From NCBI GenBank assembly GCA_031841125.1, contig CM063112.1, forward strand, positions 8,272,603 to 8,336,602: a stretch of DNA of 64,000 nucleotides, given 5' to 3'. The stretch's first letter is position 1; every line of letters starts with the position of its first letter. Positions 12,409 through 24,870 of this stretch are shown here, one piece after another. The notes beneath the pieces were generated by a model. That model did not search any database. It was not told where the DNA came from and was given only the letters and a program-made list of their open reading frames with translations. This DNA comes from Acanthococcus lagerstroemiae (taxonomy: Eukaryota > Arthropoda > Insecta > Hemiptera > Eriococcidae). A program made the position numbers and the translations under genes.

Positions 12409-13681
12409 TTTGGCACTCATTCACATCCAGGGGTACAACTGGTCTGATGGAATGAATGAAAGTGAGTGATACCTACAAAAGATACAGGTTTATTATAACT
12501 GCGGGAAAAACTAATTGCAGCTCAATTTCGTAGAATTATTAGTACATACCTAGTAAGTGAACTTCGAATAAAAAAATACCTACATACTCGTTTAGTGAAA
12601 TCACTTACGAAGCTTTCAGTTTCGAGGCCGTCAGTTCGCTAATACTAAGGCAAAACAAAGTTAATCCATATTCTAATAATTCACTTGTCGTGTCAAGACT
12701 GTGTATAGTACCTCAGACTTTTGAGACAGAACAAAAATATTACTCTTAAGAACAGCCATATGGACGTCATATTACAGGAAATCGGGCAAAGTATCAAAGT
12801 ATATTTTGCGAAGTTTATGCCAAGCAAAATCCAGGTATGATACTTCGAGGAAATCTGAATTTCCTTTCTCTCTCCACTAGAGAATAGGTTGAAAGAGAAA
12901 TTGAAACAGGAAAAACTGACTTTCCTGAGGAAATTAAAATTCCTACGGAAACGGATTTCTTTTGGTAATGTTAAATATTGTGAGTTGAATTTTCGATTTA
13001 TCGCAACTTGGACCTCTAAAATCAAAATTTCTCAGTGAAAGTGACAATTTAACCAAGTCATTATAAGTCATCTTCATGCATAAACGTAATGAGGCTTGTG
13101 TGAAAAGCAGTCATTTCATATATCTGTACGTATTCCATTTGACATCGCGATGAAGTTCGTAAGAAGAACTTCGAATTTTACAAGTAAAAATAAAAATCAT
13201 CATTTTACATTGTGGAGCTTAGATTCAGGTCCTTTGTATGCAAAATCTGGTTGGAAAATGAAAATAAATGACCTGAAAGACTCGCACTCTGACACTTCAT
13301 TTGATTTTCCACATTAAGTCGGTTTCTCCTCCTCCACACATAAAATTCCAGTTTTGGAGGCTAATATCAGCAAGCGCGGCAACTTGGGATTTCCCCATGT
13401 AGCGCTCAACGTTTTTTCTAAACACAGTGGTATAAAAAATTTTAAAGGGGCTGAAGGGGGAGGGGTTAGGCATTCAAACAGCAAAGAAAAAAAATTATAT
13501 TTTACATGGATATGTCTAGTATTAGCTAGCCCTTCCATCCTATTTCTGACCGACACTGAACTTGATTCCAGTTCAGTTCAGTTCAGTTGTGCATACTCCG
13601 TGAAGCTAATCAGTATGATTTAGCTCTTCATGGTCTCAATTCAGTTCAGTGGTCTAGATTGCCATGGAAATTATTTTTCCT

Positions 13682-14200
13682 TCTACATGTGCTCATTGAT
13701 CTTGATCTTTGCTACGTGGCTGCAATCTGCAGCCGATTAATTTGCAATGCTTAAAAGTTTGACATCTTACAGCCATGGGTATACTTGAGCCAAAACTGTT
13801 AACTCTCCCCTCCGACACGCTCAACGCTCCACCCGACATTCTTCCAACCATGTGCTCATTGATCTTGATCTTAGCTGCGCGACAGCAGTCGGCAGCCGTG
13901 TTGTTAATAGAAATTTCCATTAGCGTATGATACACTCCTGTTACTATGACGTCATATTACCGACCTGCTTATACTTGAGCGAAAACCGTGTTTGTACCGA
14001 ACATTACGTTCCTCTTCCCCTTCCCCCGACATTCTTCTAGCCATTTGCTCATTGATCTTGATCTTTTCTGCGCGACTGCAGTCTGCTGCCTTGTTGTTAG
14101 TAGAAATTTCCATGGAAATTTGATACACTCCTGTTACTATGAAGTCATATTACTCAGTATACTTGAGCGAAAACCGTGTTTGTAGCAAACGTTTGGGTTT
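13682..14200. repeat. Degenerate ~165-195-bp tandem repeat, three units
   Basis: Each unit begins with GCTCATTGATCTTGATCT (about 13691, 13855, 14047) and ends with ATACTTGAGC(G/C)AAAAC. Units 2 and 3 share GATACACTCCTGTTACTATG. The preceding 13600-13680 segment (TTCATGGTC...CAGTTCAGTGGTC) is related to sequence at 62,025-62,400, so this is an interspersed family with internal tandem structure. Confidence 0.7.
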
Positions 14201-14339
14201 TACAATTTCTTAGCACTTTGTCGTAAATGTTTCATCAATCGTGAAACTGGACACGTCTAAATAGTAAGACGAGAATGGTTCTGAAATCGAAAGGACATTT
14301 GACTGAATCCGTGTAAAACATGTTCAGTAACTATAAGAC

Positions 14340-14690
14340 ATATCCATGTACCAATGTATTTGCATGCAGTGGTGGATACTCGTCATCAGTTTACTAATGA
14401 TTTCTCCTAAGAAACTCCACACGGACGCAGTAATACCCGATGACCCATTCCACCATCAAAAACACAAAATGGCAGCACTACACAACTACTGCCACAGAGC
14501 AATGAACATATTAAACGACAAAAACCAAAGAACAACAGAAATTAACAAAATCAAACAAACAGCGATTAATAACAAATACGAGTACCAACCACAAACAGTA
14601 GACAGAATAACTAACAAATTATTTAGATCTATTTCAATTCAAAATGGCAAAAACATGTGTTTTAAGATAATTACAATAAGACGATAATTA
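14340..14690 (+). pseudogene. Retroelement reverse-transcriptase C-terminal fragment
   Basis: The plus frame reads ...HTDAVIPDDPFHHQKHKMAA, then HNYCHRAMN, EINKIKQTAINNKYEYQPQT and a basic tail. The run TD-x-IP...H-x(3)-HK-x-AA...HR followed by I-K-x-x-A-x-x-N-x-Y is the segment that follows the RT domain in many insect retroelements (non-LTR or Penelope-like type). Upstream RT and any downstream endonuclease are missing, so this is a truncated insertion. Local base use (A/C-rich plus strand) differs from the surroundings. Element clade uncertain. Confidence 0.5.
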
Positions 14691-17600
14691 TTTCATGTAG
14701 TGCTGAAGCACTCTCATGTAGTGCTACAGCCTGTGGACACTACCATAATTTGAAAATCAGGAAATGAACAAAAATCTGCTGCAATATTCAACACAGCGTA
14801 AATAAGACGCTTTCCGACTGAAGAGGGAATGGGGATAGAAAACACTTTATGATGGATCTACAATTCTTCTCTCAACAGAACAAAAGGAAAAAAAAAGTCT
14901 TGTAGCAAAACTAACTCAAAATTACACCAAACAGAAAAAAATAAATGCTTGGAGGCAAAATGTTGTCAAAATTTTAACTTGGAAAAAAAAAAAAAAAAAA
15001 AAAAACTAGACAACTTTAATTTATATTTGTTTCCCGAGCTCGAGAGAGGACGTGATATGTTCCAATTTCCACTACTGGCAATATTTGAAATCGGCGGCCG
15101 CCTCCCCCTAGACAAAAAAGTATTTCCATACTCTGGTTGATTTTTTAAGAAAATTCACTTTCGCCTTTCACCAATTACAAGGCTGACATTTTCATTTTGG
15201 AACCTGAATCGGGGATAGATCAAACATCTGATAGGATATTCCATTTCAGGGATGCCAAAAATAAGCAACAGACTTGTCGTGAAAACCCATTAGAATGACT
15301 TCAAAAGTTTTGACAAGTTGTAACTTGTCTCAAAGAGTTTAAAATGAGGGTAATCCTAACCAATATATATCAATCTTGAGTCTTCACGAGTCCTGGGCCA
15401 TTGCTAACGGTGTTTCAACGAGTCTATGCTATCGTGAAAAAGTCTGAACATAATCTTGACGAATTCCCACGGAGTTTAATAAGCCTTAACAGGCTTAATA
15501 GGTCTTGTTGAGTGTAGCAGAGAATCTTACACTCTCAACGCAAAGTAATTTTTAGCGTTGAGGACTGGATGATAAAATGGGAGATATCCACAGCCTCGCA
15601 AATAAAATTTGTGAGCCCCATCACTCTCAGCTGTGGTTTAAACGTCATATATGCGCTCTTCTTTGATGACTTCACGGGATTACTTCACCCAGGGTTCTCC
15701 AACCAGTCTGATATATGCTACCGGAAGAACAAGAAGGGAAGACACAAATAATGAAAACAAAAAACGAAAATATATGTATACTGTTATGTCTTAATTGCAA
15801 AATATAATAACCCCATGAAACAAGCACTAAGTGAAAGAATATTATAGCGTATCAGTAACGTTAACCAAATGAGACAATATGAATCGAATGAGTTGATTGT
15901 AAAAGTAACCCTTAATTGTAAGTAGAAGAATCTGTTAAAATTACAAACGGTATCTCTTCACATTTATTCGAGTAATTTGAATTTATAAAGAAAACAGCAT
16001 TCCTCACTTGGCTTATGAGAATTCCACAGTCTGAACTTAGCAGTGTAAGTTCCCTGAAAAAGAAATTTCCTGCGTACAAATATAAAAAACATCGTAAAGA
16101 TCACTAGAAAATAAATTATGTGCCGACCAATTTCAGTGGAATCAAGTTTTGACATTCTTTTGTAAAGTATACAAAAAGAAGGCTAAAGTATGCAGTCTTT
16201 CAGTTACTGAATTAATCCACAATCCTAACCTTAAGATGTACACCGAGGCCATGGCTCATATGCGATAAGTGTCTGGTTAAATATAAAATAAATAAAAAAT
16301 AACTTTCTTTGCTATTTCACATGTTCTTTTACGTTGATTCCATGAAAATTCCCAAATTCCTGTCACCAACATTTTTCTTAACTTATGCGTGTTTATCCCC
16401 TCGACGTAGTTCCGAGAGAACCGTTGGGGAGTTATAGGAACATCCTCCTATTTGGAATTCTTGGAGTTTTGAGTCATAAAGTTAGGCAGGTACATCCTAC
16501 ATAATATGTGGTGCACGGATGTAAGCACATCAACTTCATCAGTGCTCATCCCTATTCTAGGTATTCCCCTGACGTGGTCACCAATGTGATAAAGATGCTC
16601 GAAATGTTAAACTGAAAATGAGTTCGAGGTTCCTAATACGTTGATGCTTCTGAACTTGGTGCTCTATATCACCTTCCCTAGCTTCGAGCAGAACGTATCT
16701 TAGCAGAGTTCTAAGAAATCCTAAACTAGCCCTAATGAGTTTCAACAGCTAAGATCTTAGTGGATCTCGAAAAAGGATAACATAAATCTAAAAAGCCTAG
16801 CGGAGTCTTTACGATTCCTAACATAAACACGGTTTCGACAACTTTTAACATAGTTTTCTGACATGTTCTGATAAAGTCTTAATATCTTTTGAAGAGTCTT
16901 TGCAGAACTGATGGGGCGGGGGGGGGGTGAATCTATCCTGTGGACGAGTCACTAGCTTTTGAATTGTCGACTACGCTGTTTCCTTCGTGAATGCATTTAC
17001 TAGTGAGTTTTGTGCATTACAATGATTAAAGAGGAGCAACATGACAAACTCAGAATCATGTTTAAATTTATGTAAACTATCCTTAGACAGTATCTATACG
17101 TGTTAAGTACTTTTAGATGATGTAAATGCTCATCAGTCAATCATACGATCGGTAAGTGGTACAGGCAGTCATAACATTTCAGTTCTACGAGTACTGAAAA
17201 TTCCAAATGAGAGAAAAGGGGCAGTTTGTATTGGCATCCCTGCTAAGCGCACTTCTAGTTCGGGGTTCATCACTAACGAAATAAATATGTGCATCTACAT
17301 ACACTAATGATGCAGATCTGCTTACAGGAAAAGTAAGGAATGGGGAGGCTAAAACAAGAACATATTTTATCATTAAATTCCTATGTTTAGGAGAAAATTA
17401 AACCATTTCATTTGTACCCACTTTAAATAAATTCCAAATACTGCAAAATTTAACGCAAGATATGATAATTTGTATAAAAAATAATTACCGGAGTGAAAAG
17501 ATCAATGTTAGGTACATTGTACGGGAGCGCGACAGTATATTGCTGGCCCGCAACGATAGGGCATGTCGTAAATTTACACCCATGTCGATCTACATTCTCA

Positions 17601-18559
17601 TCGGCCAGATACAGCAATACCAAACGGGCGGAAATTTGAATGGTGACATTATTCGTAGAAAAATCTAGACATGAAGAGATTCATTTAAATTACAGAATAA
17701 ACATAACCGACACAGCATAATAACTGCTTAGAGATTCTTGAAGAGTCTTAAGCGGATGTGAGGAAGTCATATAGCAACTCCTAAACTCTGGAAGAGTATT
17801 GAATAAAAGGCTGGAACGGTCGCAAATGAGCCTCGAGGAATTTCAGCGAGTCTTACAGAAGTCTAAAATAGTATTTTAACAGTCATAAAGAGTCACGAAA
17901 CTGAGGCGAGGGGACTTAGGGATTTCTAAAGTCTTCGCATTATTGGACAGACGTCTGGAAGATCTTCACCAAGCCTAGAAAAACCTTGAATAAGTCCGGA
18001 GCGCGTTATAAAGAAGTCTTCAAGAGCCTTCGCAAGTCTAAACAAATCTAGAAAAGCTAGAAAGTATCTTAACCAATGTTGCATTGACATGAGGAGAAAT
18101 AGAAAACGTCCCTAGATGCTCAGGTGGAAAGGGGTGCTAGGGGAAATGAGGTAACAAATAAAAAATTAGAGGGGAATAGAACGGATAGTGCAAAGATAAA
18201 AATCTAATGAAGTTGAACGCGCTTTAAAATCTGATTTTTGAAAGGGTAGGGACTTCGCCCACTAAGCGCTTCGCAGCCCAAACCCCATGGACCGACATTT
18301 ACGTTATCACTGAATCATTGAACCAGAGATATTAACATTTACATTCCCTAACATCACTGCTAGGTAGAATTATAATTATGAAAATGATGATGATGTCAAA
18401 GCAAAGCAACCCAGATGAGACGTCATCAAGCAGCTGAGGATGTTTGTGCCAAACAAACCTAGTTTGAAAACTATAGAAAAACATCAGGAAACTACACTGG
18501 AATGCTCGCGGTAAAAAGACGAATAATTAGTGTCTCAGATTCCAAGGTAATTGGTCTGT

Positions 18560-19170
18560 CCCTGTTGTATTTATCGGGTAGGCAACCTGTCGGTTGAGTC
18601 TTCAGCACATGTCCATCTTTATGTCTGTCTCCAATCAGTGTGTCTCAATTCTTATGTCAATCTTTTATGCCTTATTAATACAGGAGAATGAGGCTTCAGT
18701 AATATCGGGTACGTTCCAAGTTTCACGTCCAACTTACATCTGTCTGTATGTCATTATATCTTATCAGCAATATACAGATAATGTAATGCCTGTCTTTATA
18801 TCTTCAGTAGTGAAGGAGGAGCTGGTATGCTTTATGGAGATGGAGACGGAGGAGAGAACAGGTTTTTGAGAAACATGGAAGATGGATCAATATCTCAAGT
18901 CCTATGTCTGTCATTATATGTCTCCGAGAAGAGACGAAAGCAATCAGTAATATTCATAATGGGTACATCCTACGTCTTATGCCTACTATCTCATATCTGT
19001 CACTACGTCTTTATTTCATCAGCAATACATAGACAAGTCTCGGGTCTGTAAGTAGGTCTTATCAGTAAGGAAAGAGAAAGTAGTGATCAGTAATATTTTT
19101 ATCGGGTCTCATACCTATCATATATCAGTGTTTATGTCTTTACATCTTATCAGCAGAAAAGGAGAATTTC
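18560..19170 (+). repeat. Sub-repeat block (TATGTCTTATCAGCA family), plus orientation
   Basis: Degenerate internal repeats rich in CTGTCTTTATGTCTTATCAG- and GTCTCGTGTCTG-like words, interspersed with AGTAG(T)GAAGGAGAAGGTG-like words. The same words occur in the opposite orientation at 24280-24870, so the two blocks form a loose inverted pair about 5 kb apart that brackets exons 1 and 2 of copy C. Confidence 0.6.
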
Positions 19171-19222
19171 AGGCTGTTTCAATATCGTGTGTACAATACG
19201 GGAATTATACAGCTATTTTGTA

Positions 19223-20395
19223 CAGTATGCAAAACAAACACTGCATTTTATACGAAGCTCGAAATTTCGAACTTCGTTCAACAAATTTCGTACCATTCGC
19301 GAAATGAACAACATTTTTGTGTACCAAGTTGAAATGAAAAAACAACTTTGTACAAAATGTTTCATTTCAAATTCGAAATTTACGAATATAATACTCTTGT
19401 CATGTATATTATGAACACCGAATTAAACGAAATCCTTAAATTCACCTCAAATTTGAAATACGAGTTTCCATTTTTGTCAAAATTATGTTAGGCTACGTTC
19501 AATTTACCTATCCTTTTTTTTAAACTTAAGAATTACGAATAGCATATGCTAAGGAATTGTGACAGCGAGAGTTACACAGGACATTCTGCATTTTACATAC
19601 ACACACACTCGTTCGTGCGACATTTTGTGGTGCAAGAGTATTTGATGAAACATTGGCCACCGACTACTGACTCTTTGGAGTTCGCTTTTCTAAGAGGTAT
19701 ACTCTATTCAGGTATTTCCTCAACTTTCATAAATGATCTTTGGCACGGAACAACCTCACTACGAGAATACAGTTGAAGAAATATACAGTTTTTCTTTCCA
19801 ATTTTATAAAAATCATTCAATACCACCATGATTACACGACAAGAAGTTCGAGAATGCGATAAGAGAACAATTTATGGGTAACATTACACGCGAAGACCTA
19901 TTAGATTCCGTAAATTTCATTTTCCCACTCCTATATCGAACTGAGGTACTGGTATAGAAGGTACCTTTGCTCTAAAACAGGGAACTTCCAGTCGCTGGCA
20001 ACTTACATTTCTTCAGCTTGAGACTGCAGCCTTTCAAAAGCGATGACTTTGGTTCTCTTCAATAGCCCCGTCCTTTTCTGAGTCACGTATTTTCTTCTGA
20101 AGTAGCTAATTCCTCATCTCTTTATGGCGATGTTCAGTTGTTGTCTTCGGGACCAATCAGTCATTTCGCGATGCTTTATAGTTGTGCCGTCGTCTACGTG
20201 TTCATCTTTCACATTTTCAGAAACAGATGTTACAGACACTAATGCTGTCTGAATGTTCCCTTTCATTCATTTCTGGCTAAGCACATACAATAATGTTGTA
20301 CAATGTTGTCTCGTATCGCGAATGGTACGAAATTTATTATACGAAATTCGAAATTTCGAGCTTCGCACAAGATGGGGTGTTTGTTTCGCACACTG
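19223..20395. mobile_element. Non-autonomous Tc1/mariner-like element
   Basis: The ends are CAGT(A/G)TGC(A/G)AAACAAACAC and its complement, with imperfect ~95-bp inverted repeats that include CGAAGCTCGAAATTTCGAA and AAATTTCGTACCATTCGCGA. A TA dinucleotide flanks each side (19221-19222 and 20396-20397), as expected for TA-targeting IS630/Tc1/mariner elements. The 1.17-kb body has only a short ORF (19546-19776) that I do not recognise. Confidence 0.7.
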
Positions 20396-23300
20396 TAAGA
20401 AATAGATTGAAAAGTTAAAAGATTTCTAGTTCTATTTTGTAGCTTGAAATTACCATTTTACCCCACACTGCCTTCTCCAGACCCAAATTTTCCCTTCTTA
20501 GGAGAGTGGTCATGTAGCAGAATTGCTGTAAGTTTGACATTGCAATTTGGCACTGCTAAACTGTAGTCTGACTCGGGTCACTTAGATGAATGATGTTCTT
20601 TTTTCATGCGACCACATCATTATTATGAAAAAATAGGAACTTGAAAAGAATATTGAACAAATACACTTACTTGGAATGAAACTGGCAGTCAGATCCAGAC
20701 GGTCTTTTTTACGAACCGAACAGGGTTCGTTTTTCAGGGCCTCGGGACATGGACTTCCGGCTACCTTCGTGATTCGGCAAATTTTACTAGTAGCAGCTGG
20801 AAATTTTTACGATAACATTACAATACGTCAAGGGCACACGAACGTACAAACGAGTTTTCCGTTGTGGATTCTATCAGCTGTCACTTTTGGGAGCAAAACC
20901 TGAACTCAGAGCTAGAGACTGAGTTCTTCTTGGCTTGGATTCTCTAAGGATGAACTTCAGCAACACGATTTCATCTTCCACAGGCGAGAAAATTTTTCAA
21001 AAAACTCGCGGGTGAAGAGCGGATTCGGGAGCGAGTTCCACCCCAGATCACTGAATTCAACACAGTATGTACTCAGAGCACGCACTTACCATTGCAATAT
21101 TGAAATCGCACCTCTTCGCCGGACACGAAATTATAACATGAGAAAATTACGATTAAACTAACGCACAATGCATCGCGACTCAACTTCGCAGAAAACTTCA
21201 TTTTGATACAAAATCACCTCGAGGTGTAGAGCAAAAAATTAGCAAATACACCTCTCGTATCGTGAATTTTTGGAGATGGAGAGAGTTGAAGTCCCCAAAA
21301 TTGTGACAAGGGTCAATTCACGTTGAACTACGGAAGAAGCATTCAAATATTGATAGAATGAATAAAATTATAAATGACACCAGATTTAATTCAAAATGCA
21401 ACAAAAAAAAAAAAACGGATTTCAGCCTTGATATAATAATGCCGTCTGATTAAGTAGGAAGTAAGTTAAAGATACAAATTTCAAGAAGAACTAACTCATA
21501 TAACTACCCGTTAAATGAAATCACTGACGAAATTTCCAATTTAAAGGCGTTCAGTTCACTAATAGCAAAACAATGTTTATCCATTTTCGAATAATTCACT
21601 CGTCATGTCATAATTGTAAACATTTCGTCAAATTTTTCATTCGCCTTCGACTTGGATAGCAAAATATGATGTTGGAAGGGAAAGCCTAATTTTAAGTACT
21701 ACCGTACTTCAATTTCGGGATAGCGCAGCTCAGGAAACATGGAGTAAGTCGATTTTGTTATTCAGCCGGAAAATGAAATGTGGCGAATTGGACAATCGGG
21801 AAATTTGGAAGCGGTCATTTTTAAGCGATATTTTTATAGATGTTCAAAACTGAGTAACACAATAGCTCTTTGAAAATACGAAAGACGTTTGAAGGGTAAG
21901 CATCGACCATTAGATCAAACAAAGAATGATGTTCATTATTTATGACTATCTTGATCAAAAGGACGAATTTTGCTAGTTTGGAGTACTAAAAATTTCCACA
22001 ATTTAGGATACCAGAAATTTCATAGAAAGCATTAGCTATTTTCAAAAACAATTTTGTATTGACTTAACGTATTAATGGTATACTTATATTGAATTTAGAT
22101 TCATATGACGTATTCTATGTCGTCTAGTATTTGATGTTAAAATTGCATTTTTTAATTTTCCACGATTTTTTAAGGGAATGTATCTCAAGTCACGTGTACT
22201 CCACTAACCTTCAGATTGAGATTGACTTGATTTGAGAAATGAAGCTAAATATTAATACAGTTAAGAGAAAGTTTGGGTCAAGTGGTCTAAAAATCGGAAT
22301 TTTGTTCCGCTTTCCGCCAGCCACTAGGTTAAAAGCAGTGTTACCAGATCCTTTTCATGAGAGTTCTTGAGATTTGGTTGTCTTTTTCCAGAATTGCATC
22401 GGTGACCAGAGGGACGTCTCGAGGCTGCTGCGGGCCTCTACTGCATTAAATTTCAGATCTAATCCGAGCTTGGACCCTCAAATTACAAATTTCATAGTGA
22501 AAATGACCATTTCAAAATGTTTTCGTAAGTCATCTTCACGTACATCGTTATGAAGGTTGTGTGACAAGCAGTGTCTCTTCACAGAATTGTATTCCATTTG
22601 AAATCACGACGATGTTCATGAAAATAACTTTGAATTTTACGATTACTACTTAATAAACATTCTTTTACACCGTGAGGCTTGAAGTTAAGCTTCCTAGATT
22701 GAAAATATGGTGAGAAACTGGAAACAAATGATCTGAAACACTCCTGTTCTAACGCCTCATTTGACTTTCCATGTTAATTGGCGTAAGCAAAACAAATACG
22801 TAGAAGTGGATATTCTTGTCAGCTATTTGGCTTTTCCTGATATCATTACTGGTTCTGACGCTTCGTTTGACCTTCCAAGTCAATTGACGTAAGTAAGGCC
22901 ACTACGTATAAGTAAATATTCTCGTCATCCATTCGGGCTGTGTATCACTTCGCAACCATCAGTCGGAAGATGAAACTACAAAAAATCAATATAGCTGACG
23001 GGAATACCCCCTTTAATAGGCTCTTTAACAAGTTGAGTTCACTTTCTCTCGAATAAGATATCTAATTTAGAGGGCTGAAACCAGAACCTGATCTAAAAGT
23101 TACTGCAATCAGCAGCGTAAATGAAAGGTTTCCCGGTTAGAAAAGGAGCAGGGATGCAAAAATTTTATGATGGATCCACAAAATTTTACTCAACAACAGT
23201 TTTGGATAATAGCATTGTTCAACATTACACTGAATGAGGAAACAGAAAAGTCTTTGAAGTAACATCAACATATTTTGCCCAAATATTTACTTGACAAGGG

Positions 23301-23942
23301 AGAATGAAGACAAAGACTAAAATTACGGTATATTTTTTCGTAGACTCTGAGAACGGAGTGAACAGAATGTCTGGTATAGTCCTGAATATCCTCGATGAGA
23401 GATATGGCTCGAGGAGGTATAATTAAGTCTTACCGAGTCCCAGTGGCGTGCGGCGAGTTTTCCTAGGAGGTAAGCAATAAGCGTAGAGGTGAAGTAAAAA
23501 TCAGAATAAGAGTATGAAACATATGACACAAAACGGCATTGATGAAATTATTCAAATTGTCGTATCCCTGTGTAGGGTCATTCCATATGCATTTATTCTT
23601 TTCTGTGACAAATAATAGACACAGGGATGTACTACCAAAGAGTTTTTTCCGTCGGGGGGGGGGGGCGGCGAAAACTGTGAAAGTCCCAACTGACTCAACT
23701 CAAAATTACCAAGTATCAAAGCAAAGGAAAACCTTTTCACTTGTTCGATTTTTGTAACTTCTCAACTCAATTCCCAAGTATCAAAGCAGAAAAAAAATAA
23801 CAATGGAATCACCTTTTCATAAATTTTTGTTCATAAGAGTTGTCCCCAAAATCTAGCGCCCTAGGCACGTGCCTATGTTGTCTATATGTAAATACGGCCC
23901 TGGACGTCATAATAACATAAGTGTATTTTACCCTACATAGTT

Positions 23943-24188
23943 ACGTTCCTTGTATTAGCCTTTGAGTACTACGCTCCGCTAGTGCATCAGTTTGCAGACG
24001 CGTCTGCAACCACGGGAAAGCATTTTTATGTCTTTCCGCTCCTCGGATGCCGAATGTCGACAAGAATGTTCATGTCGGCGGCATCCGAGGAGCGGAAAGA
24101 CATGAAAATGCTCTCCCGTGGTTGCAGACGCGTCTGCAAACTGATGCACTAGCGGAGCGTGGTACTCGAAGGCTAATACAAGGAACGT
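23943..24188. repeat. Near-perfect palindrome, 110-bp arms, 26-bp loop
   Basis: Arm 23943-24052 and arm 24079-24188 are reverse complements with only a handful of mismatches, each containing TTTGCAGACGCGTCTGCAA, itself a palindrome. Transcribed, it would form a long hairpin. A diverged piece of the same arm (ATGAAAATGCTCTCCTGTGG then TTGCAAATCCGTCTGC) is present at about 62,461-62,500, so the unit is repetitive. Most likely a fold-back transposable element. Confidence 0.85.
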
Positions 24189-24279
24189 AACGCTCTCAGG
24201 CTGATACAAGGAGCGTTGCGAGTCGGAAGCGCCTTGCGCCTGAGCCTCAATTTACACAATTTACATTTCGCTCAGTCAG

Positions 24280-24870
24280 CCAGTCAAAGTCAGCCAGTCA
24301 GCCAGTCAAAGACAGACATAACACTGCCAGTCTATGGCTGATAAGACATAACGACATAGTGAAAGACATAAGATAGGCATGAGACGTACACTGTATCCGA
24401 TATAAATATCACTAACAGTTACCTTCTCCTTCCCTACTGACAAGGTATTAAGGCAATCTCCTTTCCTATACATAAAAACAGATGCGAGACTTGTCTATAT
24501 ATTTTTGATAGGACAAAGGAAAAATTCAAAAAATTGACAAGCTACCGTCTCCTTCATTACTGATAAAACATAATGACAGATACGAGACTCGTCGATAAGA
24601 CATAAAGAAAAAATCCAAAGAATCGCAGAGACAGATCAGTCACCTTCTACTTCATTACTGAGATAAGACCTGAAGACAGACACGAGACGGCTGATAAGAC
24701 ATAATGACAGAGAAAGATATACGATAGGCATGAAAAGCCTACCTGATATAAATCTGAGAACCACCTTCTCCTTCTCTGCTGATATTACAGCAGTCTCATT
24801 TCCTACTGATAAGACATAAAGACAAACATAAAACTTGTCTATATATTGCTGATAACGACACAAAGGAAAC
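24280..24870 (-). repeat. Sub-repeat block (TATGTCTTATCAGCA family), minus orientation
   Basis: Inverted counterpart of 18560-19170. Words such as CTGATAAGACATAA(A/T)GACA, CGATATAAAT and CACCTTCTCCTTC recur several times. It directly follows the palindrome and is preceded by a short CAGCCAGTCA tandem at about 24276-24306. Confidence 0.6.

Larger units (their letters stand above)
12409..15963. other. Intergenic region B-C
   Basis: Contains the upstream block of copy B (12409-12690), a longer duplicated upstream segment (12690-13350) also present upstream of C, D and in part E, a tandem repeat (13682-14200), a retroelement fragment (14340-14690), GAGTCTT-type repeats (15290-15540) and the 3'-flank block of copy C (15570-15745). 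No host gene seen. Confidence 0.55.
17665..20670 (-). other. Intron 2 of copy C, enlarged by insertions
   Basis: Three kilobases long. It contains GAGTCTT-type repeats (about 17740-18070), the sub-repeat block 18560-19170 and the Tc1/mariner-like element 19223-20395. It holds no gene on its own. Confidence 0.6.
15964..21202 (-). pseudogene. NPC2-like copy C, frameshifted in exon 1
   Basis: Exons are 21090-21202 (113 bp, one more than all other copies), 20671-20796, 17489-17664 and 15964-16053. Exons 2-4 are open and conserved (SKICRI, GSPCPEALKNEPC, GCKFTTCPIVAG, WNSHKPSEECCF; stop TAA), with normal GT/AG sites. In exon 1 an extra base near codon 7-8 (plus-strand about 21180-21181) shifts the frame into a stop a few codons later. 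The correct frame has a stop just upstream and no downstream ATG before the donor, so no alternative start restores the signal peptide. The stop codon overlaps an AATAAA (plus-strand TTTATT at 15963-15968). Intron 2 (3.0 kb) contains a repeat block and a Tc1/mariner-like element. Either a young pseudogene or a one-base sequencing error. Confidence 0.75.

Noticed and set aside
14346..14687. 113-codon plus ORF as a small secreted host protein (hydrophobic start)
   Set aside because: From HTDAVIP onward it matches the post-RT segment of retroelements; the hydrophobic start is flanking DNA read in frame.
14980..15006. Poly-A runs (also about 4546, 11264, 25010, 41366) as retrotransposon tails or polyadenylation sites
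   Set aside because: No element body or target duplication could be tied to them, and they lie in both intronic and intergenic positions.
20676..20903. Plus-strand ORFs over exon 2 of the array genes (also 2736-2945 and 29910-30179)
   Set aside because: They are antisense shadows of exon 2. The minus strand gives the conserved NPC2 motifs flanked by proper splice sites, and the plus ORFs have different ends in each copy.
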